DNA from: Coriaria nepalensis
Lineage: Eukaryota > Streptophyta > Magnoliopsida > Cucurbitales > Coriariaceae
DNA length: 64,000 nucleotides
NCBI GenBank assembly: GCA_027186245.1
Contig: CP114496.1
Location: 565,501-629,500, forward strand
Reading direction: 5' to 3'
How positions within the stretch are numbered: the stretch's first letter is position 1; every line of letters begins with the position of its first letter. The notes beneath the pieces were generated by a model, which saw only the letters and a list, made by a program, of their open reading frames with translations, ran no database searches and was not told the origin of the DNA. Below, one piece after another: positions 24,095 to 35,913 of the stretch. The translations under genes were made by a program, and so were the position numbers.

Positions 24095-26173
24095 GAGTGC
24101 GTTGGATAAAGATGAATAGCTGAGATTTGCGAACATAGATAGGCAAGGAGGGGATACACATGGATGGAATTTCCCCTTTCTCTTAAATACTATTTTACCC
24201 CAAGGATAAATGTTGAAGAATTCTAAGTCCAAACCATAAATAAGTAACTATCCTCAAAGTTATTCTTATTTATTGTACCTAAGAGGCTGAACACGAAAAA
24301 ATAAATAATGGCTAATGTCACATTCTCTTCTTCAACCTTCGCCCTTTCAATATGATCTTCACTCATTTTACTTCTATAAAGTTGGTTGAAAATGTCCATG
24401 AAGTCACCATATTTAAATTTCATTTTTCCCCCCAAATATTTGTCCACCAGTTCTGTATTATTTAGTCTTCTATGACATACAGTTGATGGATCGTGACATT
24501 TTAGTCTGATAACTAGATTGTACTCATATTGTGAGTACTAGAGAGGACAACCATTTATGAAAAACCATGCCTTATACTTCTGTGGGGTCCGAACTAGACG
24601 AAGTATGAAGGATAAGGTTAACTAACTGGAGAAAAACAATCCTGGATCCACATTTAGGAATGCCTAAAGCATGATGCCCAAAACATTCCCAACTCTCACA
24701 TTCAACCTCTCCTTAATCACCTTATGTAGCCTTGATCACAAAGTAATTGTGCAACTAAAATAACGATCGCGGCCTAAGATCTGTTTTAGTTGAGATAACT
24801 CATGCCCCTAAAAACAAACACAAAATAATAATAAATTACACAATAAATTAAACTTTAAATAATTTGATTCAAGATGAGATCTAAGATCCTTCGATCGACA
24901 TGTCGGTCTAAGATCCCCAGACCACGGACTCGGTCTGGGATCTGAGTTCTCCCAGATCGGTAACTTAGAGATTAAGTTGGACTACCGAAAAGTCAGATGG
25001 TGATCAATTAGATCCCAAACCATGAATAATACTCATCGATAGATTTACAACTATTTCCTAACTAATCCTTATCAATTTCATTTCATCCATAAGAATAAAT
25101 TAAGTTTGAGACTCTCTAAAGAATTTCATCGAACATCTTATGTGCATAACTAACATCTTCAATATTCAACCTCACATTTACATGTTTGGTCACCAACAAC
25201 TTAATCTAAAGATTACTAAAATTACATACCTCCTTTGGGTTCACTTCTTGATTGTGAGACTATGAGAATTATATGATGGAGGGACGCTTGATCGCGGATG
25301 CCGACTTAAAAGCATTATTGGATGTCGGGTTGAGGAAAAAAGAAGGAAATACTGAGTTCAAAAATAGAGAAGACAGATCGAAAACTCATAAGGAAAGAGA
25401 ACTCGGTCTGAGAACTAAAGTACTCGATCTAAAAAAGAACTCTTTCGTGGGATTATCTTGTGGGAAAAGAAAAAGAACTTGATCTGAGTTATAAGCTGGT
25501 TGGTTTCAATTAAAGCTGATACGGCTTGTGTATCATCCGTATAAGCTTTCATATTGATATGAGTTTAATATAAGTGATTTTTAGGTGACATGTGTTTTAG
25601 CCATTGGAACTACACGGATGACTAAGATTAACACGTAGGCACGCACATGGATACTTTAGACAATGTTGGAATCCACCCTCTACAAGAGAACCATCAAATA
25701 CATAAATAGGGACGACCTCGAGAATAAGGTCGAGATAGCTATTGGAAAAAGTGATGGAAAGGATGAGACCATGTATTTATACAGTTTTCCTTATGCTTTT
25801 AAGGTAATTATTACTTTCAATTAAACTTAATTAAATAGTATGTTTCAAATATTTCAATTCAATCTTTGTTAATATTTTTAAAATTACTTTACATGTATGA
25901 GCTTTTGAAGCTATTCCTAGCCTTGAAGAGGAATTTAGGATTTGTTTGGAAAAAACCGATAGATCACAAATCTTTAATTGGGGACCGAAAAAAATAAGGG
26001 CATGCAAATATATTTATGCCATCGTAAAAGAAGATTAATGAGACTTTGGATAAAACAAAGATCATCTTTTATGTTTTATTTTTTATTTTTTATGTAATTA
26101 CTAAATTAACTTACCTTCACCAAATCTAACATTAAATATATATGTTAGAATACATGAAATCGTAAGGCTATCA
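24095..26173. other. Spacer with scattered copies of the foldback motif
   Basis: No gene is supported. Two patches (about 24890-24985 and 25365-25485) carry variants of the GATCGAGAACTCGGTCT-type motif seen in the centre of the foldback element. This suggests they are ends or relics of related elements. The rest is AT-rich and featureless. Confidence 0.5.
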
Positions 26174-28341
26174 ATGGAAGAGGAATTTGAGTCTTATATC
26201 AACATTGACTTGTTTAGCAATGAGGAGGATGACATAAATATCGATCGTGTAAGGCCCGCATTAGATGAGATGGGGGAGCAAGAGGAAGAGGCTGAAGAAG
26301 ATGATATATTTCGAGATGAGGTGGAAGAAAGGGTAGGGAAGAGGATGTTCGGGAGATTGCAGAGGAGTATGAGGGAGAGGATGAGCGACGATATTCTCCA
26401 CCTTCACCGAAAAGAATAAGCAGCGGCATATATTTAAGTGGTGAGCCGCTAGATTTCATGTAAAAAATAGAAGGGAAGTTAGATGATCTTGGTTAAATAG
26501 TGGGGGAACTCGAGCATAGGTTAGGGGGCCTAGAGCACACCGTTAGCGAGAGACTAAGGAGGTTAGAGCATGTCGTCGAGGCAATCGGTCATAAATTAGA
26601 CTGTGTGGTCTATCAACCCTTTAATTAAGACGATGAGAGTCTTTCACAGTAGGGCTCGATTGGGCATGATATGTTTGATCAACATGAATATCATATATTT
26701 GATATGGGCCCGGCATTTGCACTTGCCGATGTCCTGGCAGTTGGCCTCGGTAAGTAATAGCTTATTATTTTTAAAGTACTCGTCTTAAATATATATATAT
26801 ATTTTTAACTACTTAATAATTTTAAATTAATTATTAGTAGTTTTTGGTATATAGGTGTCGATGCCCCCCCCCCCACTAGCCATGGAAGTTCTGGAAAATA
26901 CACCTACGGATGATGTGCATGTGGCTAGACCCAATAAGTAATTATTTAATATTTAGGCTCGTATTTTATTATTTATGTTAACCAATTTTTTAATCACTTA
27001 ATAATTTTTAATTAATTATTCATGCTTTAAACTATGTAGGTGTCGATGCTCCATCACTAGCCATGGAGATCCCGATAAATGCACCTGCGGATGATGTCCT
27101 AGTAACTAGACCTGGTAAGTAATTACTTAGTATTTAGGCTCGTATTTTATTCTTTATATTTACAAATTTTTTAATCACTTAATATTTTTCAATTAATTAT
27201 TCATGTTTGAAACTATGTAGGTGTCGATGCTCCCTCACTAGCCATGGAGGTCTCAACAAATGCACCTTCGGATGATGTCCTAGTGGTTGGACCCGGTAAG
27301 TAATTAATTTAATATATAGGCTTGTATTTTATTCTTCATACTAACCAATTTTTTAGTTACTTAATTTTTTTTTTTTTGTAAGGGAAGCTGCAGATGATAA
27401 TAGTCATGATACATAGAGCAACCCTAGCTATGCGATGCTAGATAGCAAGCCTATATCACCGAGGAAGAGGAAGAGGAGTCGGTATCATAAGTCGTCGGTA
27501 TCATGAGTCTCTTTATTTGATTCCAGATATTCGAAAATATAGGAATCGTGATGTGTTGATGCTAGATCCATTCTGTGAACCCGATGAAGCTAGAGACAAA
27601 GCTAATAGGAAATGGGTTGTTTAGAAGAAAAAAACCCCCCGTATGTCGAATTGTTAATTGGGGAGAATGTCGATAAATTTTTTTTCAAGATATTAAAGAC
27701 CACGGGAGATTGGTTATGGAGCAAAGTAAGTATTTTTTTTTCCTATAATTCTATTAAAGTTTTTTTTAAAAAAATTTGACTTATTTATTACAGATCATGA
27801 AAATATTGACAGCATATTAATGAAACATTGCTATTGATCTGAAGATGATACAGAAAGTTCATTCAATTGTTCCCTCATCTTGAAAAAAAATATGTGACAA
27901 TTTTAGATGACCTCTTCGGTGTTATGTTATGCGGAACAATAAAGGATACATGGGGTTCGGATAACAAAGTATTCTTAAGGTTTTGTTAGCAAACCCATTA
28001 TACTTTAGTGCAATATATTACTTTTTGTCATATGTACACTGAGGGATAGGTGGAGATAGAGTATATCTCTACTCGTGAGATGTGCTTATTTATTTGCGCA
28101 CAATTACCTCGTCATGGAGTGGAACCACAAGTTGATGAAGAAGTACTACCATAAACTGAAGCATTCATTCAAACTAAAGAGACTCGAGGTACCATACAGT
28201 CGTAATACCAAGGATTATGGGGTACGGACTATCAAGTGCATAGAGTTTCATATGATGAGATTTTCATTACATAATATAATCGATGATCACTTAAGGTTCT
28301 ATATACATAAGATGATGATAGACATTTATGGACACATATAA
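26174..28341 (+). pseudogene. Decayed transposon-type gene with Ulp1-protease-like C-terminus
   Basis: An acidic first frame (26174-26419) leads into a coiled-coil-like stretch (GELEHRLGGLEHTVSERLRR near 26505-26560), then a tandem array of a 75-nt exon (26700-27385), then DPFCEPDEARDKANRKW near 27565-27620 and LLIGENVDKFFFKILKTTGDWLWSK near 27648-27725 with a good donor after it. The end (28198-28341) reads KDYGVRTIKCIEFHMM then HLRFYIHKMMIDIYGHI, resembling the DCGVF..K..E and ...R..MA.DIY signature of plant Ulp1-like peptidases. The catalytic Cys is Tyr here. Stops and frameshifts abound. Such genes are typical cargo of plant MULE or CACTA transposons. The assignment is tentative. Confidence 0.5.
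26700..27385 (+). repeat. Tandem array of ~183-bp units, each holding a 75-nt exon with splice sites
   Basis: Three full units start at exon positions 26855, 27040 and 27221 (spacing 185 and 181 bp), with a partial fourth upstream ending at 26749. Each unit has a TAG acceptor, an exon beginning GTGTCGATGC and containing CTAGCCATGGAG, a GTAAGT donor and an AT-rich intron containing TTTAGGCTCGTATTTTATT. Exons 27040-27114 and 27221-27295 are both exactly 75 nt and phase 1-1, encoding VDAPSLAMEIPINAPADDVL and a variant. The first unit has a poly-C expansion and a mutated donor (ATAAGT). Confidence 0.85.
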
Positions 28342-29749
28342 GACTTGTAGTTACAAACTTTTTCTACACGGTGTGCACTTTCTCCCACTAATATCACAAT
28401 ACTAACTCATCTTATACTTATTATATGAAATTGAAAATTACAATACTAACTCAAAACAACACAACATCATCTTGATATACTTTTAATCGCTTAAAGTTGA
28501 TATTTTAAACATTGCCTTGATTCTCATGATGTCCAAAATGAGAATCCTCATCCTATTCAAATTGAGAGTAGTATGTATTGTAGGCATCAATGCTCTCATA
28601 CTGTACCACATGTGAGTAAGGATATTCCTCATTCGTTAGCCACTGTGATGGTTGATAAAACTATAAATAACGATGTAAAATTTTTAAAACGATACTTAAT
28701 GAAGACCTTAAATAATTATAATTATATATATATATATGGTACTTTGGGATCATCTTGTAATTGCATATCCCGAGCTACTAGTTGGACACACGTACCTTCA
28801 CCTTGATGGGATGACGGCCTATAGCCATCCTTTTGTCCAACACATGAAGGTCTTGTACGTTCGAGGATGCTCTTCAGCAATTTGTTTCCCCACTATCTTG
28901 CCTCTCTCTCTTTACATCCTGTTGTAACTAGTTCAAGACGAGAATTAATAAATGTGTCAGAAACATTTGTACATTTCTCTATATTTAAAATAAGGTTGAC
29001 ATTTTTTTGATCAATTTGACAAGATTCTGTGAACGTCAATGATGGTAGGCCATGTTTGCAGCTCCACACTCAATCTCTCTAATATCAATGTGAATATATT
29101 AATACATGGTAGCCACCAGCATTTCGATCTAGAAAGGCATACATGGTAGCCACCTTCTAGATCGAGACTGGAAACTCAGAACTCGATCTAAGTTACTAGT
29201 ATATAGAATGAATATCAATCTTTATATTTTAAATTCAAATTTATAATAATAGTCAGTAAAGAGTGTAAATAAAATTTATTTTCCTTAATCACTCTCTCTT
29301 TAACTTTTGGATTCAAACTCGTCAATCTAAATTAGTTAAAAGGATCAGATATTAATAGCTATTGCCAATATTAAAAAAAAAAAAAAGAGAATTGCAACTG
29401 CACCGCCGTTGGCCCACTTCTTACTTCCCTCCCCTCTCCACGATCCCAGACTTCCTGAAAAGTCCTTTTTACCCTTTCCCTTTCATAACTGCCCCTGGTT
29501 TAATATTTCTCTTTCCCCTTTTCGCAAGAAACAAACAATTTTACTTATTCAAGTTTCCCGCACCTGTAAGTCTATATGTATATATATATACACCTTCCCG
29601 TCTTCATCTTCTTCTCCAATCTTCCATTTCCAGTTTCCTTCTATTTCTTCCTCTTCTTCTTCTTCTTCTGGTTGATTCTCTAGAAAATCTGAAACTGCTT
29701 TCCTGGATTCATCTTCTCTATATATAACTCCTTTTCGAATTCCTCCTCC
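28342..29749. other. Spacer and promoter region upstream of the SRO gene
   Basis: The stretch 28573-28927 has broken frames (for example DHLVIAYPELLVGHTYLHLD) that may be further remnants of the transposon gene. A patch at about 29100-29190 repeats the CTAGAAAGGCATACATGGTAGCC / TTCTAGATCGAGA motif of the foldback centre. From about 29400 the sequence turns pyrimidine-rich with TCT/CTT repeats, consistent with the SRO 5'-UTR. Confidence 0.5.
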
Positions 29750-31420
29750 ATGGAGTACAAAAACAACAACGATCGAGATCGGTTCCAAATGGATTGCACC
29801 TTAGCGTCCAAGTATTCACACGAAAACAACCTCACCGACCAATTTTCCGATCTCGAAGAATCGATCTCGGATTCATCTTCACACGATCCGGATGAATCAC
29901 CAGTTTCCGATTCAGAAAGCACCATTTCTAGCCCTAATCACGATCAACATAGTCTCTTCAACGAAGACAGATCAATGCTTAAGCTCGTTGAAGGAGAAAA
30001 GCTTCACGACCTAATCAAACGCCGTTTTCTCATCGGCCTAAAATTTCTTGGACCTCAAGTTACTGTCGTCTCCATTCACAAGAATTCTTTCTCGAGCTTC
30101 ATCGGACGAGCTCGATTTCAAGCGTTTAGGATTTATTCACAAGCAATGGAGAAGAAATGTGGGGGAAATCCGAACGTTAAGTACGCTTGGTATGGAGCTT
30201 CAAAGAATGAAGTTAACAAGATTCTCCTTCACGGATTTGGACATTCCGGAAAACCTGAGAATTCGGGTCTGTTTGGTAACGGAGTTTATCTCTCCCCTGA
30301 CGATTCTCCTTCGGATAGGTACGAATTCCAATTCCTTAAGTTCCATTTCATTTTTAAATAATTATTTATGTATTATTGTTTTTTCATTGATGTAGTTTGA
30401 GGGATTGTGTGGTGGATGGAGATGGAACGAGACATTTGTTGCTTTGCCGTGTGATATTAGGGAAACAGGAGATAGTTAATCCGGGATCAAAACAGAGTAA
30501 TCCTAGCTCGGAACAATTCGATTCCGGCGTGGATAACTCCTTATCCCCGAAAAAATATATTGTTTGGAGTACTCATATGAACACTCATATATTGCCGGAT
30601 TTTGTCGTCAGTTTCCGACTAACAACTCCTCCTCCTCCTCTAACTCCTCCTTGCTTGAAAGGTAAGCAACCAATTAATCTGGATTTATTAGCAGGGTTAA
30701 TGATTAATTAATTAATTAATTATTAACTGATCGGTTAATTAATCAATGCAGGAATTAAGCAGCCATTGAGAATGCCTACTTCGCCATGGATGCCATTTCC
30801 AACTCTAATTTCTGTACTTTCCAAATCCTTACCTTCTTCTCACGTTGACTTGATCTCCAAGTATCACAAAGATCACAGAGTGAGTTTTATTGATTTAATT
30901 TTAAATTTTTTTTAATCTCTGTAAGCTATGATAAGATTTTCCTGAGTTTATTTTATTTTATTTTTCCAGGAAAACAAAATATCAAGAAGGGAGTTGATAC
31001 AGAAAGTAAGGCAAATCGCAGGAGACAAGTTGTTGGCTAATGTGATTAAATCTTTCAGATCTAGAGGTAATAAATATTGTTTTTCCTGTAAATTAAGAAA
31101 ATGTGAATATATATGAAAACATCACTCTCATGTATGATTCTTTGTTAGCGTTTTGAAGGAGAAATTCTTGCATTTTATATGAGTGATTTTATGACTCATG
31201 CCACTCGTGGAAGAATTTCTCCTTTATACGCGTAAAAGGTTTAAAATTTAGGCTTGTTTGATCCCATTACTTTTTTGAAACGCTTACCTGCCAAAGCTAT
31301 TCAGAATCTTTGCACAAATTATTTGCTTCTTTTTCTTCGAGTGCTCCTTCTTTCTTTGCTTAGGTATAAATAAATAAATAATGATGTGAATATTTATTTC
31401 TTTTATTTTCAGCAACTTAA
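29750..31420 (+). CDS. SRO protein (PARP-like and RST domains), SRO5-like
   Basis: Plant-specific SIMILAR TO RCD-ONE proteins act as nuclear or mitochondrial stress-response regulators; the RST domain binds transcription factors. Five exons are inferred: 29750-30318, 30396-30661, 30752-30879, 30970-31066 and 31413-31420, giving 355 residues. An acidic Ser-rich N-terminus (to ~residue 75) precedes the PARP-like domain ([63 protein letters not shown]). The catalytic His of true PARPs is replaced in AWYGAS, so ADP-ribosyl transfer is unlikely. The RST domain is at the C-terminus ([16 protein letters not shown] ... [18 protein letters not shown]). The lack of a WWE domain and the length put it in the SRO2-5 group. 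The last exon contributes only Ala-Thr-stop. Confidence 0.92.
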
Positions 31421-31544
31421 AAGCACAAACTGGAACGAACGCGAAACGAGATTTGGATTCAGTCCCTATTTATTTATTTTATTTTCAGCAACTTAAAAGC
31501 ACAAACTGGAACGAACGCGAAACGAGGTTTGGATTCAGTCCCTA
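31403..31544 (+). repeat. 76-bp tandem duplication of the SRO terminal exon and its splice acceptor
   Basis: A unit beginning TTATTTTCAGCAACTTAAAA is present twice, with acceptors ending at 31412 and 31488. Beyond the acceptor the copies differ at one base (ACGAGATTTGG versus ACGAGGTTTGG). Either acceptor would give the same protein end. Confidence 0.9.
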
Positions 31545-31736
31545 CTATAAGTTCTAGATTTATGTATGGGGGATCAAATTAAAACAATCAACCGAGTATA
31601 ATGGTGACACGTCATTTAGTGAGATCGATCAAATTCTAACACTGTACAGATAGAAGGGGAAAAGAAACTAGCAAAGTCTTAGAAAGAAGGCTATGGTGCT
31701 GAACTGTTGGATTCTTGGATAAAGAAACGAACTGTA

Positions 31737-31769
<33 letters not shown>

Positions 31770-32377
31770 TTGGTGAATAAACAGAGTTCTTGGAGGGGAA
31801 GTTTGGGCTTTTATGGGCATTTATTGGCCTTTTTGATTTTGGGTTTTGAGGGTTGTTGTTGTACTTCTGCTATTTCCTTTATCCAAATTCCAAATTATAT
31901 GTTTTATTATTTACTGAATTGAGATGATAAAGTTCTTACATCTAATGAATTGAGCATAGAAGAAAAGGGATCTTCTAGAAATTAAATTGGAGGGACACTA
32001 AAAATCAAACTTGTTTTTTAATGGGCTCCACAGATGATCCAATTACATTCGTCACGGATAGACCATGGTCCCACTAAGAAAGCCACAAAAAGCATTCAAA
32101 TCAGAGACCCTGACTTGTTTTAAGAGAATTCTGAATATGAACCTTTAGTTTCCATATTTTCTCGACTGTTCCCAATAATAACTCGTGGCCACTCAATTTC
32201 CCAATCATATGAGTATTAGTGGGACCATGGTTGTGAAGAAAAGAAAATGTCAGCTTATTAATTCTGAATTTCATTCTTTTATCTCTTTCACAAAAAAATT
32301 AGAATTTTTCTTTAAAAAGAAATCCACGTATGAAAGCTGATGAGCCACCACGATAATTTCCCTCGGACACCCCTAAG
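31421..32377. other. Spacer between SRO gene and hAT element
   Basis: SRO 3'-UTR followed by non-coding sequence. There is a CT/TA microsatellite at 31738-31768. A perfect 15-base inverted repeat (ACCATGGTCCCACTA at 32062-32076; its complement at 32217-32231) could form a hairpin with a ~140-base loop. The frame at 31707-31922 is probably chance. Confidence 0.5.
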
Positions 32378-35300
32378 TAGAGGTGGCAATATAAGGCGCA
32401 CCAATCTCAACCCATTCCGGCTGGCCTGATAAAGTGTGGCCTGAACTTGCACTCGCACCCGTTATATGAGAGTACAGGCTCAGCTAGGCCCGTACACGGA
32501 CGTGTGCTGAGCTCATTTTTTTTACCCGCTAGCTAGTCCGGCTTGGCCCGTTTTTAAAATAGGCCACTGGCCAACCTGAGTAATACCATCCTGCTGCAGC
32601 TGGAGGATGGTACACCATAGGCTTTTTAGCCATGTGGGGCCTGCATGGCAAAAGTCTAAAGAGGTAGGGAGTCATTTACACTTAAACGGCTCCTGATATT
32701 TTCCTCTTAATTTTTTTTAAATTCAAATTTCTTCCTTCATAACTCTTATTTTTCCTATAAATATCCTCTCAAATCATCTTCATAAATCACAATTTACAAC
32801 TCAAAAAATTATCTCTCAAGTCTCAATTATTCTTTATTAATAGTTTTTTACTAATTTAAAGTCTCAATTATCAATTTTATAATTCATCATTCTAGTCTGA
32901 TTTCTGAAACTCTCAATCTAAAATCTAAAACTTATTTATAGTCTTGACGCTCAACTCTCAAGTTCCAAAATCTAATTTCAGGTTGGTCCAATTTTTAAAT
33001 TTTATTGTAATGCGTTTTAATATTTATTATTATTATTTTTTTTTATAAATTTTATATTCCAAGTTCTAACTAATTCTAATATATATATATATATATATAT
33101 TCAATAACATAGAAAATTGATAAGTTGGGTAACACTCATGATTTTGGAGGTCAGACAGAATTGTCATTTTATAATACAAGATATAAGGAATTGAACAATA
33201 GTCATTTTTCGGGTATGGACGAGATCCATGAGGATGAGATCGATTTCGATGACGAAGTAACAACTACACTGAGTACAATTGCTTCTACAAAATGCAAGAA
33301 GACAATGTCAAGAGTTTTGCTTTGTTTTGACGAGTTGTACAAGTCATATGAACATAGTAAAATTAAAAGATATGTTGTATGTAAGGTATGCAAAATGACT
33401 CGAACTGCTATCGGGACTGGTGAAACTACCCACTTAAAATGTCATAAAGATAAATGCATGCATAATCCCACAACTGGTATAGGTATATCTCAAACTCAAT
33501 TAAATTTTCAACCTGATGGTTCAGTCTCTATGTGGTCATATAATGAAATGAGAGTTAAATAACTTTGCTAAGTTGATTGCTTATTTTATTTTCTTATTTG
33601 TTATGCTAACTTTGAATATTATGAAAACTTTATTCGAGACTCATATTTTCCTTTCTATAAGAGAGTAAGTAGAAATACAACTAAGAGTGATATAGAAGCA
33701 TGTTTTAAAAAATAACGTGATGCTTTAAAAAAAAGAATTAGATTCACCTCATGTTAGTATTATATTAACATATGATATTTGGAGTGCAAAATCTAAGCAA
33801 AATTATTTATCTATAGTTAGTCATTATTTAGATGTTGAATGGTTTATTATGAAAAAAAAATCATAGGTTTTAGAGTTATTGAGACTCAACATAGTGCTGA
33901 AAATATTTGTGATATTATTGTGCAAGTTTTGAATGAATTTGATATAAAACAACGTATAATATTAATGACATTGGATAATGCTTATACAAATACGAATGCA
34001 ATATCTTTGTTTGATGATCAGCTTAGTGGGTACAATGGTGGAATATTTCTACATCAACGGTGTGTTTGTCACATAATAAATCTCATTGTCAAAGTATGTA
34101 TAAAATTGGTAACAAATGAAATCACAAATATTCAAGATTCATTAGCTTTCATAGTTAGCTCTAATCATCGTATAGCTGCATTTAGATAATTGATATGAAC
34201 ATAAGATGGAATTCGACTTATATAATGTTACGACAAGTTATTCCATATGAAGATGAGATTACTATATTTTTACATCTAAAATAAGGTACATCTATTGTAT
34301 TGTATGAAAATAATTATGATACTGCTGAAAAATTTAATAAATTTTTAATAGTTTTTTACGAGTCTATTATGATTTTATATAGTATTTATTATCCTATTTT
34401 ATCGTTAGTTATTGCACAATTTGTTGATATTGTTCAGATATTTACTACTTATGATGATGATGTTATTTTTAAACCTACTATAGAAAAAAATGAAGATACA
34501 ATACTTAAAATATTAGAAAGAAATTCCACTTTTGTATTGCTTTGGTGTTCTGTTGGATCATAGACTTAAGTATGAAGGTTTTAGTAAGGTTGTTTCTTTT
34601 ATAGGAAGAGCATTAAATATTTCTTATGATAAACTAATTGCTAATGCAATTATAAAATTTTATGAAGTTTATGTTGTTTATGAAAATAAGTATAGTGACT
34701 TGCGACCTCGACGATCCGATCAACAAAATGAACGACCAAAGAAGGCAATATGAAATATTTACAACAAGAAGAAGAGTTCTTCAAGTAGTGATACTTCAAA
34801 ATATGATAAGCTTCAGAAGTACCTTGAATCCCTAGATGATGAGGATGGAGATGACTTTAATATCTTGCCATGGTGGAAGTATAATTCAAAAAAGTTTCCT
34901 ATATTAGCTCGACTCGCACATGACGTCTTGACCGTCCTTGTCTCAACAATACCTTCAGAGTCAGCTTTTAGCATAGATGAGAGAATCATTTATGATAGAA
35001 GAACTAAATTATCGTCCGAAATGGTTCATATACTATTGTGTATCAAAGACTGAGAATGTGCAACTCAACAAAACTAACATCAAATGAAGAATTAAGAAGA
35101 AATATATGGTGCATTTGATAATTTATAGCTCGAATTTGAATATTAAACTCTTAATTATAGGGTAACAAGTAATTCAACCCCCCATTAGAAATTATAAATT
35201 ATAAATTATGATATGATTTTAATAATGTATTTTTTTTCTTATTATTAAAACTTTATTGTAGGTTTCATTTTTTCCTCATTTAGGTCATAAGGTTTTTTTT

Positions 35301-35683
35301 TTTACAGAACTATTTATCATTAAAATCATAATAAAGTTATTTTTTTGACTAACTCTTTGTTAATAATATACTAAATTATAAATTTTTAAAAATAATAAAA
35401 TTAGAAAAGAAATCACAAAATATGCTAGTTTACTCAATGAGTTGACTAGTCTAGTAAATTAAAAATTATGATACTTAATGCATCGATGAGATTTTCAACC
35501 TTTCAACTAATTAAATGCATATTATATAAACTGACATCTCATATATCGACTCATACATCGACTTGAAATTATAAATTAATATATGAAAAATCAATCTGAA
35601 ATGGCATAACCCAACTTTAAAAGGGCTCGAGCTGCTTGCGGGCGGGCCGAGCCTAGCATGGCCTGGCCAAATTGCCACTTCCA
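32378..35683. mobile_element. hAT-superfamily DNA transposon, inactive
   Basis: The ends are imperfect terminal inverted repeats: TAGAGGTGGCAAT at 32378-32390 and the complement of TGGAAGTGGCAAT at 35671-35683 (11 of 13 match). These are of the hAT TAGNGGTGGCAA type. Flanking 8-mers CCCCTAAG (32370-32377) and CCCCCGAG (35684-35691) agree at 6 of 8, the target-duplication length of hAT. The 3.3 kb carries a decayed transposase. It sits about 230 bp upstream of the DUF1645 start codon. Confidence 0.88.
33125..35053 (+). pseudogene. hAT transposase remnant (BED finger, RNase H-like core, dimerisation domain)
   Basis: The first frame (33125-33562) contains a BED-type zinc finger, CKVCKMTRTAIG ... 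HLKCHKDKC. The catalytic region continues from 33839 (KIIGFRVIETQHSAENICDI, LMTLDNAYTNTNAI, HQRCVCHIINLIVK), as in RICESLEEPER-like plant hATs. The C-terminal dimerisation domain is at 34865-35053 (WWKYNSKKFPILARLAHDVL, STIPSESAFS, EMVHILLCIKD). Stops and frameshifts between these blocks make it non-functional. Confidence 0.9.
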
Positions 35684-35825
35684 CCCCCGAGGTCCGTAGA
35701 TTTAATAAATCTGTTTACGCGCGTGGACGGAAAAAGGCGCCAGCTTATAAATATGTTTTTTCGAGCGCAAACACTTTCCGTCATTTTTACCAAATCCGCC
35801 TTCGTCTCTGCATTTTCTCAGGAGC

Positions 35826-35868
35826 CTTCGTCTTCGTCTTCGTCTTCGTCTTCGTCTTCGTCTTCGTC
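35826..35868 (+). repeat. CTTCGT hexanucleotide microsatellite in the DUF1645 leader
   Basis: About seven perfect copies of CTTCGT lie 45-90 bp upstream of the chosen start codon, in the probable 5'-UTR. Confidence 0.9.
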
Positions 35869-35913
35869 AAGAAAGTGCACGACAAATTGGGAGCACAAAA
35901 GTCGCTACAAATA

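Noticed and set aside
24223..24447. Minus-strand 74-residue frame
   Set aside because: No recognisable family and located in an AT-rich spacer.
26855..27385. Repeat array interpreted as a CRISPR or satellite
   Set aside because: Only 3-4 units of ~183 bp, with splice signals and coding modules; a plant exon duplication fits better.
29549..29925. Minus-strand frames rich in Glu opposite the SRO leader
   Set aside because: They are the antisense of a TCT/CTT-rich 5'-UTR and Ser-rich exon; low complexity explains them.
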